Shown here piece after piece: positions 51,705-59,236 of a stretch of 64,000 nucleotides of DNA; within the stretch, counting starts at the first letter, position 1, and each line of letters starts with the position of its first letter. Source of the stretch: Rubinisphaera margarita. GTDB lineage: Bacteria > Planctomycetota > Planctomycetia > Planctomycetales > Planctomycetaceae. The notes beneath the pieces are model-generated. The model was not told the origin of the DNA, ran no database searches, and saw only the letters and a program-made list of their open reading frames with translations. Made by a program: the position numbers and the translations under genes. Location: NCBI RefSeq assembly GCF_022267515.1, contig NZ_JAKFGB010000020.1, positions 1 through 64,000 on the forward strand, given 5' to 3'.

Positions 51705-52469
51705 ATGTCGACCAAACCCATTATCGGAATCAACTGCGACTTTCGGCCCGCTCGCAAAGATGCGATTGCTCTGAGCTGGATTAACACCGGCTACTACGAC
51801 ACGGTCACCGCAGGGGGCGGCATCCCACTCGTCTGTCCTCCCTACGCCGACGACAACGACCTGAAGCAATTCCTCAATATGGTCGACGGCATCGTGCTGA
51901 CCGGCTGCAAGCTCGACCTCGATCCGGTTCGGATGGGACTGGAAAAACATCCGGCGACCCGCGTCATGCCGCAGCGTCGCGAAGACTTTGACCGTCGTCT
52001 CGCCAAGATGGCTTACGAACTCAAGATCCCAGTCCTCGCCATCGGTTCCGGCATGCAGCTGATGAACGTGATCTGCGGCGGATCTCTCTACACCGACGTT
52101 TCCGAAGCGGTTCCCCGTCCGCTTCACCACCGCGATTATGTGGAAGACACGCTCCGCCACGTTCTCGAAATCGTCCCCGGTTCGCGGATGGACGATATCT
52201 ATGGCCCCGGCGAAATTCGCGTCAACAGCGATCACCACATGGCCATTGACCAGCTCGCCCCGCTCTTCCGCGTGGGAGCGACCACGCCAGACGGTATTAT
52301 CGAAGCTTACGAAACAATCAGCGACGACTGGTTCTGCCTGGGTGTGCAGTTCCATCCGGAAAGCGAAAGCGCTTCCGCTCTCGACATGCAGGTCATCGAC
52401 GCCTTCCTCGAATCCTGCAAAGAGCCGACACCGGAATTCCTCAGCTTCACGCAAGGCCGCGCTGCCTGA
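51705..52469 (+). CDS. Peptidase C26-like class I amidotransferase lacking the nucleophile Cys
   Basis: 254 residues with the fold of gamma-glutamyl-GABA hydrolases (PuuD-like): 'KPIIGINCDFRPARKD', 'YYDTVTAGGGIPLVCPP', 'MVDGIVLTGCKLDLDP' and 'LGVQFHPESE' (His217 and Glu219). The nucleophile elbow that normally reads [I]C-R-G-M-Q reads I-G-S-G-M-Q at 113-117, so Gly114 stands where Cys is expected. 'SDHHMAID' and 'ALDMQVIDAFLESC' are otherwise family-like. Either another residue acts as nucleophile or the protein is non-hydrolytic. I believe close planctomycete homologues share this GSGMQ form, but that is from memory. Single-gene unit before a bidirectional terminator. Confidence 0.87.
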   Translation: MSTKPIIGINCDFRPARKDAIALSWINTGYYDTVTAGGGIPLVCPPYADDNDLKQFLNMVDGIVLTGCKLDLDPVRMGLEKHPATRVMPQRREDFDRRLAKMAYELKIPVLAIGSGMQLMNVICGGSLYTDVSEAVPRPLHHRDYVEDTLRHVLEIVPGSRMDDIYGPGEIRVNSDHHMAIDQLAPLFRVGATTPDGIIEAYETISDDWFCLGVQFHPESESASALDMQVIDAFLESCKEPTPEFLSFTQGRAA

Positions 52470-52504
52470 GAGTGGGTGTCTTGAGCAATTGACCCAGTAA
52501 ATTT

Positions 52505-52540
52505 AAAGAGAGCTGCGGACGCGTGTTCGCAGCTCTCTTT
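52505..52540. terminator. Bidirectional terminator between amidotransferase-like gene and trpF
   Basis: A perfect 13-bp stem AAAGAGAGCTGCG/CGCAGCTCTCTTT (52505-52517 with 52528-52540) with a 10-base loop. It has T- or A-rich ends on both sides (ATTTAAAG on the left, CTCTTTA on the right) and serves two convergent genes. The trpF stop codon lies inside its right arm. Confidence 0.85.
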
Positions 52541-53180
52541 ACGCGCCGCGGGCGTTACGAACAAATCCGGCGACCAGTTCGCGACTCTTGCGTCCGTCCC
52601 GTTCCACTCCACTGGCGGTATCCACGCCCCAGGGGGAAACCGCAGTGATCGCGTCGCCGATATTTTCTGGAACCAGTCCTCCAGCGAGAATCAGTGGAGG
52701 TAACGTATCGCGATCATATCCAGTCGCCAGAGCCGGCCAGTCGACTGTCTTGCCGCTTCCACCGAACTGCCCCGGAACGCTGGCATCGATCAGGCAGGCA
52801 AACGGCTGGACACCTTTGGCTGCGAGTTGTTTCAGTTCGTTTCGCAGGGGGTCCAGACCATCCGTGCCGAGACGATGCACCCAGATCAGCGACCGATGCG
52901 CGAGGCGAGCGGCGTCTGCAGCCGTGTAGTCCCCATGCAATTGCACATGGTCGAGCTGTAATCGTTCCGCCAAATCGTCGATCTCGTCCGGCGGCGTATC
53001 GACAAAGACGCCCACCCTCGCAATTTCGTCGGGGATTTGCGCGGAAATCGCGGCGGCCGTTTCTTCCGTCACGAACCGAGGCGTCCCTGCATAGAAGTTG
53101 AGACCGATGGCGTCGGGCGCTGCGGCGACGACGTCGGGAGCTTCTTCAGGAACTCTTAATCCACAGATCTTGATCCACAT
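52539..53180 (-). CDS. trpF: Phosphoribosylanthranilate isomerase
   Basis: Third step of tryptophan synthesis: Amadori rearrangement of phosphoribosylanthranilate to CdRP in the cytoplasm. 213 residues, a TIM barrel of normal length. Markers are 'WIKICGLRVPE' with the catalytic Cys, 'AIGLNFYAGTPRFV', 'VGVFVD', 'HVQLHGDY', 'LIDASVPGQFGGSGKTVDW' with the catalytic Asp, 'LAGGLVPENI' and 'GVDTASGVERDGRKS'. It stands alone rather than in a trp operon; trpD is 4.2 kb away in another transcription unit. Divergent from trkA by 130 bases. Confidence 0.95.
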   Translation of the reverse strand: MWIKICGLRVPEEAPDVVAAAPDAIGLNFYAGTPRFVTEETAAAISAQIPDEIARVGVFVDTPPDEIDDLAERLQLDHVQLHGDYTAADAARLAHRSLIWVHRLGTDGLDPLRNELKQLAAKGVQPFACLIDASVPGQFGGSGKTVDWPALATGYDRDTLPPLILAGGLVPENIGDAITAVSPWGVDTASGVERDGRKSRELVAGFVRNARGA

Positions 53181-53310
53181 CGGTTCTTCTCTGTCTGGCC
53201 GGACACGGGTGACCGGGTGGGCGTTCGACGGCGAATAATTTGTTAAGCCGGGGAATGATCACTAAACTGCGGCTGGAGTGCAAACGTCACTCGCAGAACG
53301 GGATAGGAAT

Positions 53311-54654
53311 ATGAACGTCGTCATTCTTGGAGCAGGCACCGTTGGGACCTCGATTGCCCAACTGCTGTGCGAAAACGGGCACAACGTCCGCCTGGTGGAC
53401 TTTTCAGCCGAAGCTCTGGAGCGATCGGGGGAAGATCTCGATATCCAGACCATTGTCGGCTCGGCCTGTGACGCCGTGACTCTGTTCCAGGCGGATGTGC
53501 TCAATGCCGATCTCTGCCTCGCGGTGACCAGCAACGATGAAGTGAATCTCGTGGGCGCCTCGCTTTGTAAGGCCATGGGAGCCAAACGCAGCATCTCCCG
53601 TATCTTTGAGCCGCGCTATCTTGATTACAGCACCTTCGATTATCGTCGTCATTTCGCGATCGACAATCTCCTGTCGCTGGAACAACTGACTGCTCTCGAA
53701 CTCGCGAAAACAATTCGGGCGAACGGTTTGTTCACGCTGGAGAGCTTTGCCCGGGGTGGCATTGAGATTCAGGAAGTCGAAGTTCAGGCCGGTTCCAAAG
53801 TGATCGGACAGTCGCTCCGGGCGATCCGGATGCCCGCCAATGTTCGTATCGGGCTGGTGACGAGCGGCAAACGTTCCTTCATTCCGCACGCCGATGATGC
53901 CTTCGCGGAAGGAGACCGGATTACACTGGTCGGAGAGCGAACCGAGATCCGGGGCGTGATGAAGCTCTTCCAGATCAAGGCTCCTCCGCATCTGGATATC
54001 ATTATCGCCGGCGGCGGCAAGGTCGGATTCTATCTGGCCAAGTCGCTGGAGCGTGAACGATATCGAGTGACCATTATGGAGGTCGATGAGGAGCGGTGCC
54101 ACGAACTCGCCCGGCAGTTGCCCGAAGCGACGATTCTGCACGCCAATGCGACCAGTCAGGCAGAAATGCGGGAAGCCCGCGTCGGAAAAGCCGATGTGTT
54201 CATCGCTTCGACCGGACGCGATGAGGACAACATCATCTGCGGGGTTGAAGCCCGGGAACTCGGCACGGGGCGAATCCTGAGCGTAGTTCGTCGTCCCGAC
54301 TACGTGAACGTTCTGGAGAAGCTGCAGATCGATTTCGCGGTCAGTCCCCGACTTGTGATGGCTCGACAGATCCTGGGGATGGTCTCGGGAGGACCGATTC
54401 TGGCAGCCGAAGAAACGGCCGATGGCGAGGTCCTGATCTGGGAAGTCGAAGTTCAGCCCAACTCGCCGGTCACGCGAATTCCGCTCAAAGAACTTTCGCT
54501 CTCGCAGACCCTGATCGCCGCGATTGTTCGCGATGATTATGTGCGAGTGCCAACCGCCGAAGACGTATTGAAGTCGCACGATTCGGCGGTCGTTCTGGTG
54601 AACCGGCAACTGACTTCAGAGGCCATCAAACTGTTCATGACAACCAAAGACTGA
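53311..54654 (+). CDS. trkA: Trk potassium uptake regulatory subunit TrkA
   Basis: 447 residues from an ATG at 53311 preceded by GGGATAGGA; a frame continues upstream to 53278. It consists of two RCK units, each an NAD-binding Rossmann domain ('MNVVILGAGTVGTSIAQLL' and 'HLDIIIAGGGKVGFYLAKSL') followed by a TrkA_C domain ('EVEVQAGSKVIGQSLRAI' and 'EVEVQPNSPVTRIPLKEL'). It gates a TrkH/TrkG-type K+ channel on the cytoplasmic side. No trkH is in view. TrkA_C domains are known c-di-AMP binding sites in several bacteria, of interest given the DacZ-like gene here. It is followed by thiS after 40 bases. Confidence 0.95.
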   Translation: MNVVILGAGTVGTSIAQLLCENGHNVRLVDFSAEALERSGEDLDIQTIVGSACDAVTLFQADVLNADLCLAVTSNDEVNLVGASLCKAMGAKRSISRIFEPRYLDYSTFDYRRHFAIDNLLSLEQLTALELAKTIRANGLFTLESFARGGIEIQEVEVQAGSKVIGQSLRAIRMPANVRIGLVTSGKRSFIPHADDAFAEGDRITLVGERTEIRGVMKLFQIKAPPHLDIIIAGGGKVGFYLAKSLERERYRVTIMEVDEERCHELARQLPEATILHANATSQAEMREARVGKADVFIASTGRDEDNIICGVEARELGTGRILSVVRRPDYVNVLEKLQIDFAVSPRLVMARQILGMVSGGPILAAEETADGEVLIWEVEVQPNSPVTRIPLKELSLSQTLIAAIVRDDYVRVPTAEDVLKSHDSAVVLVNRQLTSEAIKLFMTTKD

Positions 54655-54694
54655 CAAGTTGACTTTCGCACCCGCTGCGACGAAGAATTACCCC

Positions 54695-54907
54695 ATGCCT
54701 GACACGATTGAAATCACACTGAACGGGGAACAGCGGTCCGTTTCCGACGGAAGCTCGATCGCGGATCTGCTCCAGGAACTCAACCACGATTCCCGCTATC
54801 TGGCGGTGGAATGCAATCGTGAACTCGTGCCGCGTCGACAACACTCCGAATGTCGGCTACAACCCGGAGATGTGGTGGAGATTGTAACGCTGGTCGGTGG
54901 CGGCTGA
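54695..54907 (+). CDS. thiS: Sulfur carrier protein ThiS
   Basis: 70 residues from an ATG at 54695; an upstream TTG at 54659 would add 12 non-conserved residues. The ubiquitin-like fold markers 'ITLNGEQRSV', 'IADLLQEL', 'YLAVECNRELVPR', 'LQPGDVVEIVTLVGGG' are seen and end in the Gly-Gly tail that is thiocarboxylated. It donates sulfur for the thiazole ring of thiamin in partnership with ThiG, which follows by 68 bases. No thiF or thiH is in the window, and I see no THI-box riboswitch before it. Confidence 0.92.
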   Translation: MPDTIEITLNGEQRSVSDGSSIADLLQELNHDSRYLAVECNRELVPRRQHSECRLQPGDVVEIVTLVGGG

Positions 54908-54975
54908 TGCGCCCTTCTTCTCCCTCGATTGCCTGAACTCAAATCCCCTCCGCTCTCGCCTAACGAAACAGAATC

Positions 54976-55800
54976 ATGTCCGATGCCACCTTTGCAGACC
55001 AGCCGCTTCAGGTTGGCAGCCATACATTCGCTTCCCGTCTGATTGTCGGAACCGGGAAGTATGAAACCTTCGATCTAATGAAAGACTGCCTCGAACTTTC
55101 CGGGGCGGAAGTGATCACCGTGGCGGTGCGGCGAGAGCGGCTGATTGATGCCCAGGGACGCAATATCCTCGATTACATCGATCTGAGCCGCTACACGATT
55201 CTGCCGAATACCGCCGGCTGCTTTAACGCCGAAGACGCGGTGCGGGTGGCCCGGCTGGGACGGGAGATCCTCGAGGGACTGGAAAACCCGGGAGCCGACT
55301 GGGTGAAACTCGAAGTCCTGGGCGATACGAAAACACTGCTCCCGGACCCCGTGGCGACACTGCAGGCGACCGAGCAACTGGTAGCCGATGGATTCCAGGT
55401 GCTGGTCTATACGACCGACGATCCCATCACCGCTCGGCGGCTCAAAGACGCGGGAGCGAGTTCGGTGATGCCGGCAGGGAGTCCCATCGGCAGCGGACAG
55501 GGCATTCTGAATCCGAACAACATTCGCATCTGTCTGGAGTATCTCAAGGAAAACGATCCCGATTACCCCGTCATCGTCGATGCGGGCGTCGGAACAGCCA
55601 GCGACGTCTGTCAGGCGATGGAACTGGGGGTCGATGGCGTCCTTCTCAATACGGGGATCGCTGGCGCTCGAGATGCCCGTCGGATGGCCACGGCCATGAA
55701 ACTGGCCTGCCTGGCCGGTCGCGCCGCCAGTGGAGCCGGTCGGATTCCGCGTAAGCTCTACGCGACCGCGTCCAGTCCCGAGCAGGGAACCATCACCTGA
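54976..55800 (+). CDS. thiG: Thiazole synthase ThiG
   Basis: 274 residues, a TIM-barrel enzyme forming the thiamin thiazole phosphate from DXP, dehydroglycine and the ThiS thiocarboxylate. 'FASRLIVGTGKYETFDLMK', 'ITVAVRRERL', 'ILPNTAGCFNAEDAVRVARLGRE', 'WVKLEVLGDTKTLLPDP', 'VMPAGSPIGSGQGI' and 'VIVDAGVGTASDVCQAMELG' are family blocks, and the Schiff-base Lys is in 'VKLEV'. The end 'ASSPEQGTIT' is usual. It closes the trkA-thiS-thiG run; there is no obvious hairpin terminator after it. Confidence 0.96.
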   Translation: MSDATFADQPLQVGSHTFASRLIVGTGKYETFDLMKDCLELSGAEVITVAVRRERLIDAQGRNILDYIDLSRYTILPNTAGCFNAEDAVRVARLGREILEGLENPGADWVKLEVLGDTKTLLPDPVATLQATEQLVADGFQVLVYTTDDPITARRLKDAGASSVMPAGSPIGSGQGILNPNNIRICLEYLKENDPDYPVIVDAGVGTASDVCQAMELGVDGVLLNTGIAGARDARRMATAMKLACLAGRAASGAGRIPRKLYATASSPEQGTIT

Positions 55801-56350
55801 TTCTCGCAGTCACCGGGCGCATCATTTTCACTCCCCACAGTGTCCCCCCAAAAAGTCCTCCCAGGGGCCTCGTTTGGCCCGCCGCCCAATTTCAGAATTT
55901 TGGCTCCGCACCGGCCTTTGGGCTTTCTGTGGAACCTCTCTGTTCACTATTATTCGTAGTTTATCTATAGTCTCGAATTTGACGATTATATCGGGGTTTC
56001 TCCCGTTTCCCCTCGAGGCAGAACGCGGAGGCTGTTACAAGTAACGCCCTTAGATGGATTTCAGGGAGTCCCTGGTTGACGCAAAGCCCCTGGATTGACG
56101 CGACGTGGAGCCGATGGCCGGGAGCCTCGCCCGATCGGTTGAAGTCGCAGTACTGAAAAAGTCGTGAGTTACGTGTTGTAGCTCACAGAATTTGAGCTGA
56201 AGGCCTGCAATAGTTCCTGCGATTCGAACTCACGCCGTTCTGGGAACGCGAATGCCGCAAGGCACGAATCATGCTCGAGATCACATTGGAGATTTTCCGA
56301 CAGGCGGAGCGCAGCTCAAAGCCTGTTTTTCAGGAGACGAAGGAGAAACG
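55801..56350. other. Intergenic region, 550 bases, with promoter and leader
   Basis: No gene seen. It contains a good sigma-70-type promoter at 55943-55971 and about 370 bases of possible leader. The leader includes a stem AGCTCA/TGAGCT (56180-56185 with 56193-56198). A ribosome binding site GAAGGAG lies at 56339-56345. A frame continues upstream of 56351 to 56252 but has no conserved character. Confidence 0.5.
55943..55971 (+). promoter_or_regulatory. Sigma-70-type promoter candidate
   Basis: TTCACT (55943-55948, four of six matches) and TATAGT (55966-55971, five of six) are separated by exactly 17 bases in an AT-rich patch. It points at the thioredoxin-like gene 380 bases away. Confidence 0.5.
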
Positions 56351-57184
56351 ATGCTGCAAATGTTACCACGGATTGCAAAAGTTACGGCAACGCTGGCGAT
56401 TGTCTGTGCACTCGGTTCGGTCGCACAGGCCGGTTCTTTGAAATGGGAATCGGATTACGAAAAAGCGCGCAAGCAGGCTCAGGCTGAAGGCAAGCCGATG
56501 CTGGCGATGTTCACCGCATCCTGGTGCGGACCCTGTCAGCGAATGAAGAGCTCCACCCTGTCGGACAGTCGGGTTGAGCGGCAACTCGCAGAGAATTTCA
56601 TCCCGGTGATGATCGACACGGACGCCAATCCCCGTCTGACGCGGAAATTCGGCGTGACCGCCATGCCGACGATCGCCGTGATTGATCCGGTTTCGGAAGA
56701 TGCCGAGAAGTCCCGCGGTTACCAGGGCACCAGTGAGTTTCTGTCCTTCATGGACCGCAACAAGATGGACATCCAGTTGGCATCAGCGACCATGCCGGTT
56801 GTCGAGAAGGGCAACGGCGAAACGCTGACCAGCTACTGTCTCGTCAGCGCCGTTGAGGAAGGCAAGCTGGTCATCGGCGAGAAAGACATCACCGCGACTC
56901 ATGAAGGATTCGTCGTTCGTTTTGCTTCGGAAGAAAACAAGAAGCAGTTCGACGCCAATCCCGCGAAATACTGGCCCCAGATTGCAGGCAACTGCCCGGT
57001 TCATCTTGCTGAAACCGGCAATCTGGTTCGCGGCGAAGTTCGCTGGGTGATCAAGTTCGACGACAAGCTCTACATGTGTGATTCCGAATCGCACGCCGAC
57101 GAATTCCTGCGGTCGCCAGCCAAGTTCATCGATGCCGTCCGAACCCGTCTCGGCTCCACCGAAACCGAAGGCGTCCGTCGCTAG
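56351..57184 (+). CDS. Exported thioredoxin-like protein with YHS-like C-terminus
   Basis: 277 residues from 56351 with GAAGGAG upstream. A signal peptide ('LPRIAKVTATLAIVCALGSVAQAG') is followed by a thioredoxin domain (about 35-140): 'KPMLAMFTASWCGPCQRM' with the redox W-C-G-P-C, and the cis-Pro in 'VTAMPTIAVID'. The C-terminal 110 residues hold two YHS-like stretches ('FVVRFASEENKKQFDANPAKYWP' in part, then 'LYMCDSESHADEFLRSPAKFI'), a fold often linked to metals. It is probably a periplasmic thiol-disulfide protein. Redox partners are unknown; the Cys-rich YTV envelope protein would be an attractive but speculative client. Terminator follows. Confidence 0.85.
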   Translation: MLQMLPRIAKVTATLAIVCALGSVAQAGSLKWESDYEKARKQAQAEGKPMLAMFTASWCGPCQRMKSSTLSDSRVERQLAENFIPVMIDTDANPRLTRKFGVTAMPTIAVIDPVSEDAEKSRGYQGTSEFLSFMDRNKMDIQLASATMPVVEKGNGETLTSYCLVSAVEEGKLVIGEKDITATHEGFVVRFASEENKKQFDANPAKYWPQIAGNCPVHLAETGNLVRGEVRWVIKFDDKLYMCDSESHADEFLRSPAKFIDAVRTRLGSTETEGVRR

Positions 57185-57253
57185 AGCATTTTCTGCTTCC
57201 ACTCTCAACGAACGGTCTGCCCGGTCATCTCAAATTGGGCGGATTGACTCACG

Positions 57254-57292
57254 AAAACAGGCGAACCCGCGATTGCAGGTTCGCCTGTTTTT
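57254..57292. terminator. Bidirectional terminator between thioredoxin-like gene and trpD
   Basis: A 14-bp perfect stem AAAACAGGCGAACC/GGTTCGCCTGTTTT (57254-57267 with 57278-57291) around a 10-base loop. A T-run follows on the plus strand, and TTTTCG on the minus strand. It serves the two convergent genes. Confidence 0.88.
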
Positions 57293-57348
57293 CGTTGATT
57301 GAAGGCGGGGCCAGGGGAGATGTTGTTCCCCCGGCGCGGTCCTGACTC

Positions 57349-58374
57349 CTACTGACATCCAGCCGTGAACTCACGAAGCTGTTCGAGCTTCTGTCGGGCG
57401 GCTCCGGAGTCGATGGCTTCGGAAACTCTCTTCACCCCCTCCTGAAGCGATGTTGCTCGCCCGGTCGTCCACAGTCCGGCGGCGGCGTTGGCGATCGCCA
57501 GATTACGGGCAGGGCCCGCGTTGCCGTCCAGAACCCCGCGAATGATCATCGCTGATTCCTGAGCGGTAGCGACACGAACGTCTTCCACCTGACAACGAGG
57601 CAAACCGAAGTCCTCCGGCGTCCACTGCTGCTTCGTGACGGAATCGTTTTCCACGAGAAAGACGTGCGTCGGACCCCAGAGGCAGACTTCGTCGAGTTCA
57701 TCGTTTCCGCAGACGACCGCCGTTCGAGTCGTACCCAGCCGGCTCAACGCATGGGCCAGCTTCTCCGCCCAGGAAATACGGATCGTTCCAAGCAGCTGGA
57801 ACTCCGCATGAGCGGGATTTGTCAGGGGGCCGAGCAGATTGAAAATTGTCCGCGTCTTCATCGCTTTGCGAATCGGAACGACGTGCTTCATTGCCTGATG
57901 CAACAATGGCGCGAAACAGAAGCCAATGCCGACCTCGTCGATGCAGCGATCGACCTGCTCCGGCGTCAGCTGAATCGTGACGCCGAGTTGTTCCAGGACG
58001 TCCGCGCTGCCGCTGGTGCTCGAAACGGAACGATTGCCATGCTTCGCTACCGGCATCCCAGCCGAGGCGCACAGGATGGCGGCCACGGTGCTGATGTTGA
58101 ATGTATGCAGTCCATCCCCTCCCGTGCCGCACGTATCGAGCAGACCGGCTCCCGATTCCCGAATCGGGGTGCATTTTTCCCGCATTACGCGGGCGGCTCC
58201 AGCGATCTCGGCGACATCCTCCCCACGGTAAGCCAGTACCGCCAGCAGCGCCGCGACCGGGATGGGATCACTGCGTCCTTCCATCAATTCGCTGACGACG
58301 CCTCGCATCTCCTCTTCGGATAAAGTCGCGCCGGCCATCACATCCTTCAGAGCCGTGTGCAGAGAGTCGTCCAT
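57349..58374 (-). CDS. trpD: Anthranilate phosphoribosyltransferase
   Basis: Second step of tryptophan synthesis: anthranilate plus PRPP gives phosphoribosylanthranilate. 341 residues. Family blocks: 'LLDTCGTGGDGLHTFNIST' with the PRPP-binding GTGGD, 'VAKHGNRSVSSTSGSADVLE', 'FAPLLHQAMKHVVPIRK' and 'IFNLLGPLTNPA'. All PRPP and Mg contacts appear intact. It is a stand-alone gene and is convergent with the thioredoxin-like gene. nth lies 72 bases upstream on the same strand and may be co-transcribed with it. Confidence 0.96.
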   Translation of the reverse strand: MDDSLHTALKDVMAGATLSEEEMRGVVSELMEGRSDPIPVAALLAVLAYRGEDVAEIAGAARVMREKCTPIRESGAGLLDTCGTGGDGLHTFNISTVAAILCASAGMPVAKHGNRSVSSTSGSADVLEQLGVTIQLTPEQVDRCIDEVGIGFCFAPLLHQAMKHVVPIRKAMKTRTIFNLLGPLTNPAHAEFQLLGTIRISWAEKLAHALSRLGTTRTAVVCGNDELDEVCLWGPTHVFLVENDSVTKQQWTPEDFGLPRCQVEDVRVATAQESAMIIRGVLDGNAGPARNLAIANAAAGLWTTGRATSLQEGVKRVSEAIDSGAARQKLEQLREFTAGCQ

Positions 58375-58446
58375 CAGCAGAATCCAGGTACGTGAGTGTC
58401 GTTGAACGTGAAGCGGTGCGCCGTCAAAAGCGAATCCGCATTATGA

Positions 58447-59130
58447 CTACTCATCCAGTGGGGGCAACCCGACGCGGGGACAGACATCGAGCAGCGGACA
58501 TTCCCGGCACTTCGGACGCCGGGCAATGCAGATCCTCCGCCCATGATGAATGAGCCGGTGTGAGAAACCGATCCACTCCTCTTCCGGCAACAGCTTGATC
58601 AGGTCCTGTTCGATCTTCTCAGGCTGTTTTGCGGTTGTGAGTCCCAGCAACTGCGAGATCCGCCGCACATGAGTATCGACAACCACGCCGGTCGGGAGGT
58701 TGAACCACGTGCCCAGAACGACGTTGGCCGTCTTTCTTCCAACTCCCGGCAGCGCGACCAGTTCGTCGAGTGTGTCCGGGACTTCTCCGCCGTGCCGCTC
58801 CATCAACCCGTTCGCCATGCCGAGCAGGTTGGTGGCTTTGGAGCGAAAGAAGCCGAGCGGGCGGATGATCTCTTCAACGTCTTCCTGTTTCGCAGCCGCC
58901 AGCTTGCGGGCGTTGGGATACTTTTTGAAGAGCAGCGGCGTCGACTGGTTGACGCGGGCATCCGTGCATTGAGCGGACAGGATGGTGGCGACGAGCAATT
59001 CGTACGGATTGCTGTGGATCAGTGCGCATTCCGCGACCGGATAAGTCTTATGCAGGCGTTCCAGGATCTCGGAAACGGTTTCCGGGGCAACCTTCCGTTT
59101 CCGGGATCCAGTTCGCTTCTTCGCAGGCAT
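58447..59130 (-). CDS. nth: Endonuclease III
   Basis: Base-excision repair glycosylase/AP lyase acting on oxidised pyrimidines. 227 residues from an ATG at 59128-59130; a TTG at 59163 would add 11 residues. The HhH motif 'LPGVGRKTANVVLGTWF', with the catalytic Lys in GRKTA, and 'VVDTHVRRISQLLGL' with the catalytic Asp are present. The 4Fe-4S cluster has the ligand spacing C-x6-C-x2-C-x5-C ('CIARRPKCRECPLLDVC'). The basic N-terminus ('PAKKRTGSRKRKV') is longer than in E. coli. It follows the S1-domain gene by 106 bases on the same strand. Confidence 0.95.
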   Translation of the reverse strand: MPAKKRTGSRKRKVAPETVSEILERLHKTYPVAECALIHSNPYELLVATILSAQCTDARVNQSTPLLFKKYPNARKLAAAKQEDVEEIIRPLGFFRSKATNLLGMANGLMERHGGEVPDTLDELVALPGVGRKTANVVLGTWFNLPTGVVVDTHVRRISQLLGLTTAKQPEKIEQDLIKLLPEEEWIGFSHRLIHHGRRICIARRPKCRECPLLDVCPRVGLPPLDE

Positions 59131-59236
59131 GGCAAAAGTGGAGTGCAGCGAGAGCCCTGTCAATGAGTGACTTCAGGGGATGCTCGCTGCTACGCACTCA
59201 CCTGCCGTGAAACCGGGCCCGTGTCCCGGACCTTAC

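Noticed and set aside
54655..54694. Possible THI-box riboswitch before thiS
   Set aside because: Only 40 bases separate thiS from trkA and no CTGAGA-type core is present.
56200..56240. GATTCGAACTC, resembling a tRNA T-loop on the minus strand
   Set aside because: The five-base stems flanking TTCGAAT (GTGAG and CGCAG) do not pair, and there is no acceptor stem or anticodon arm.
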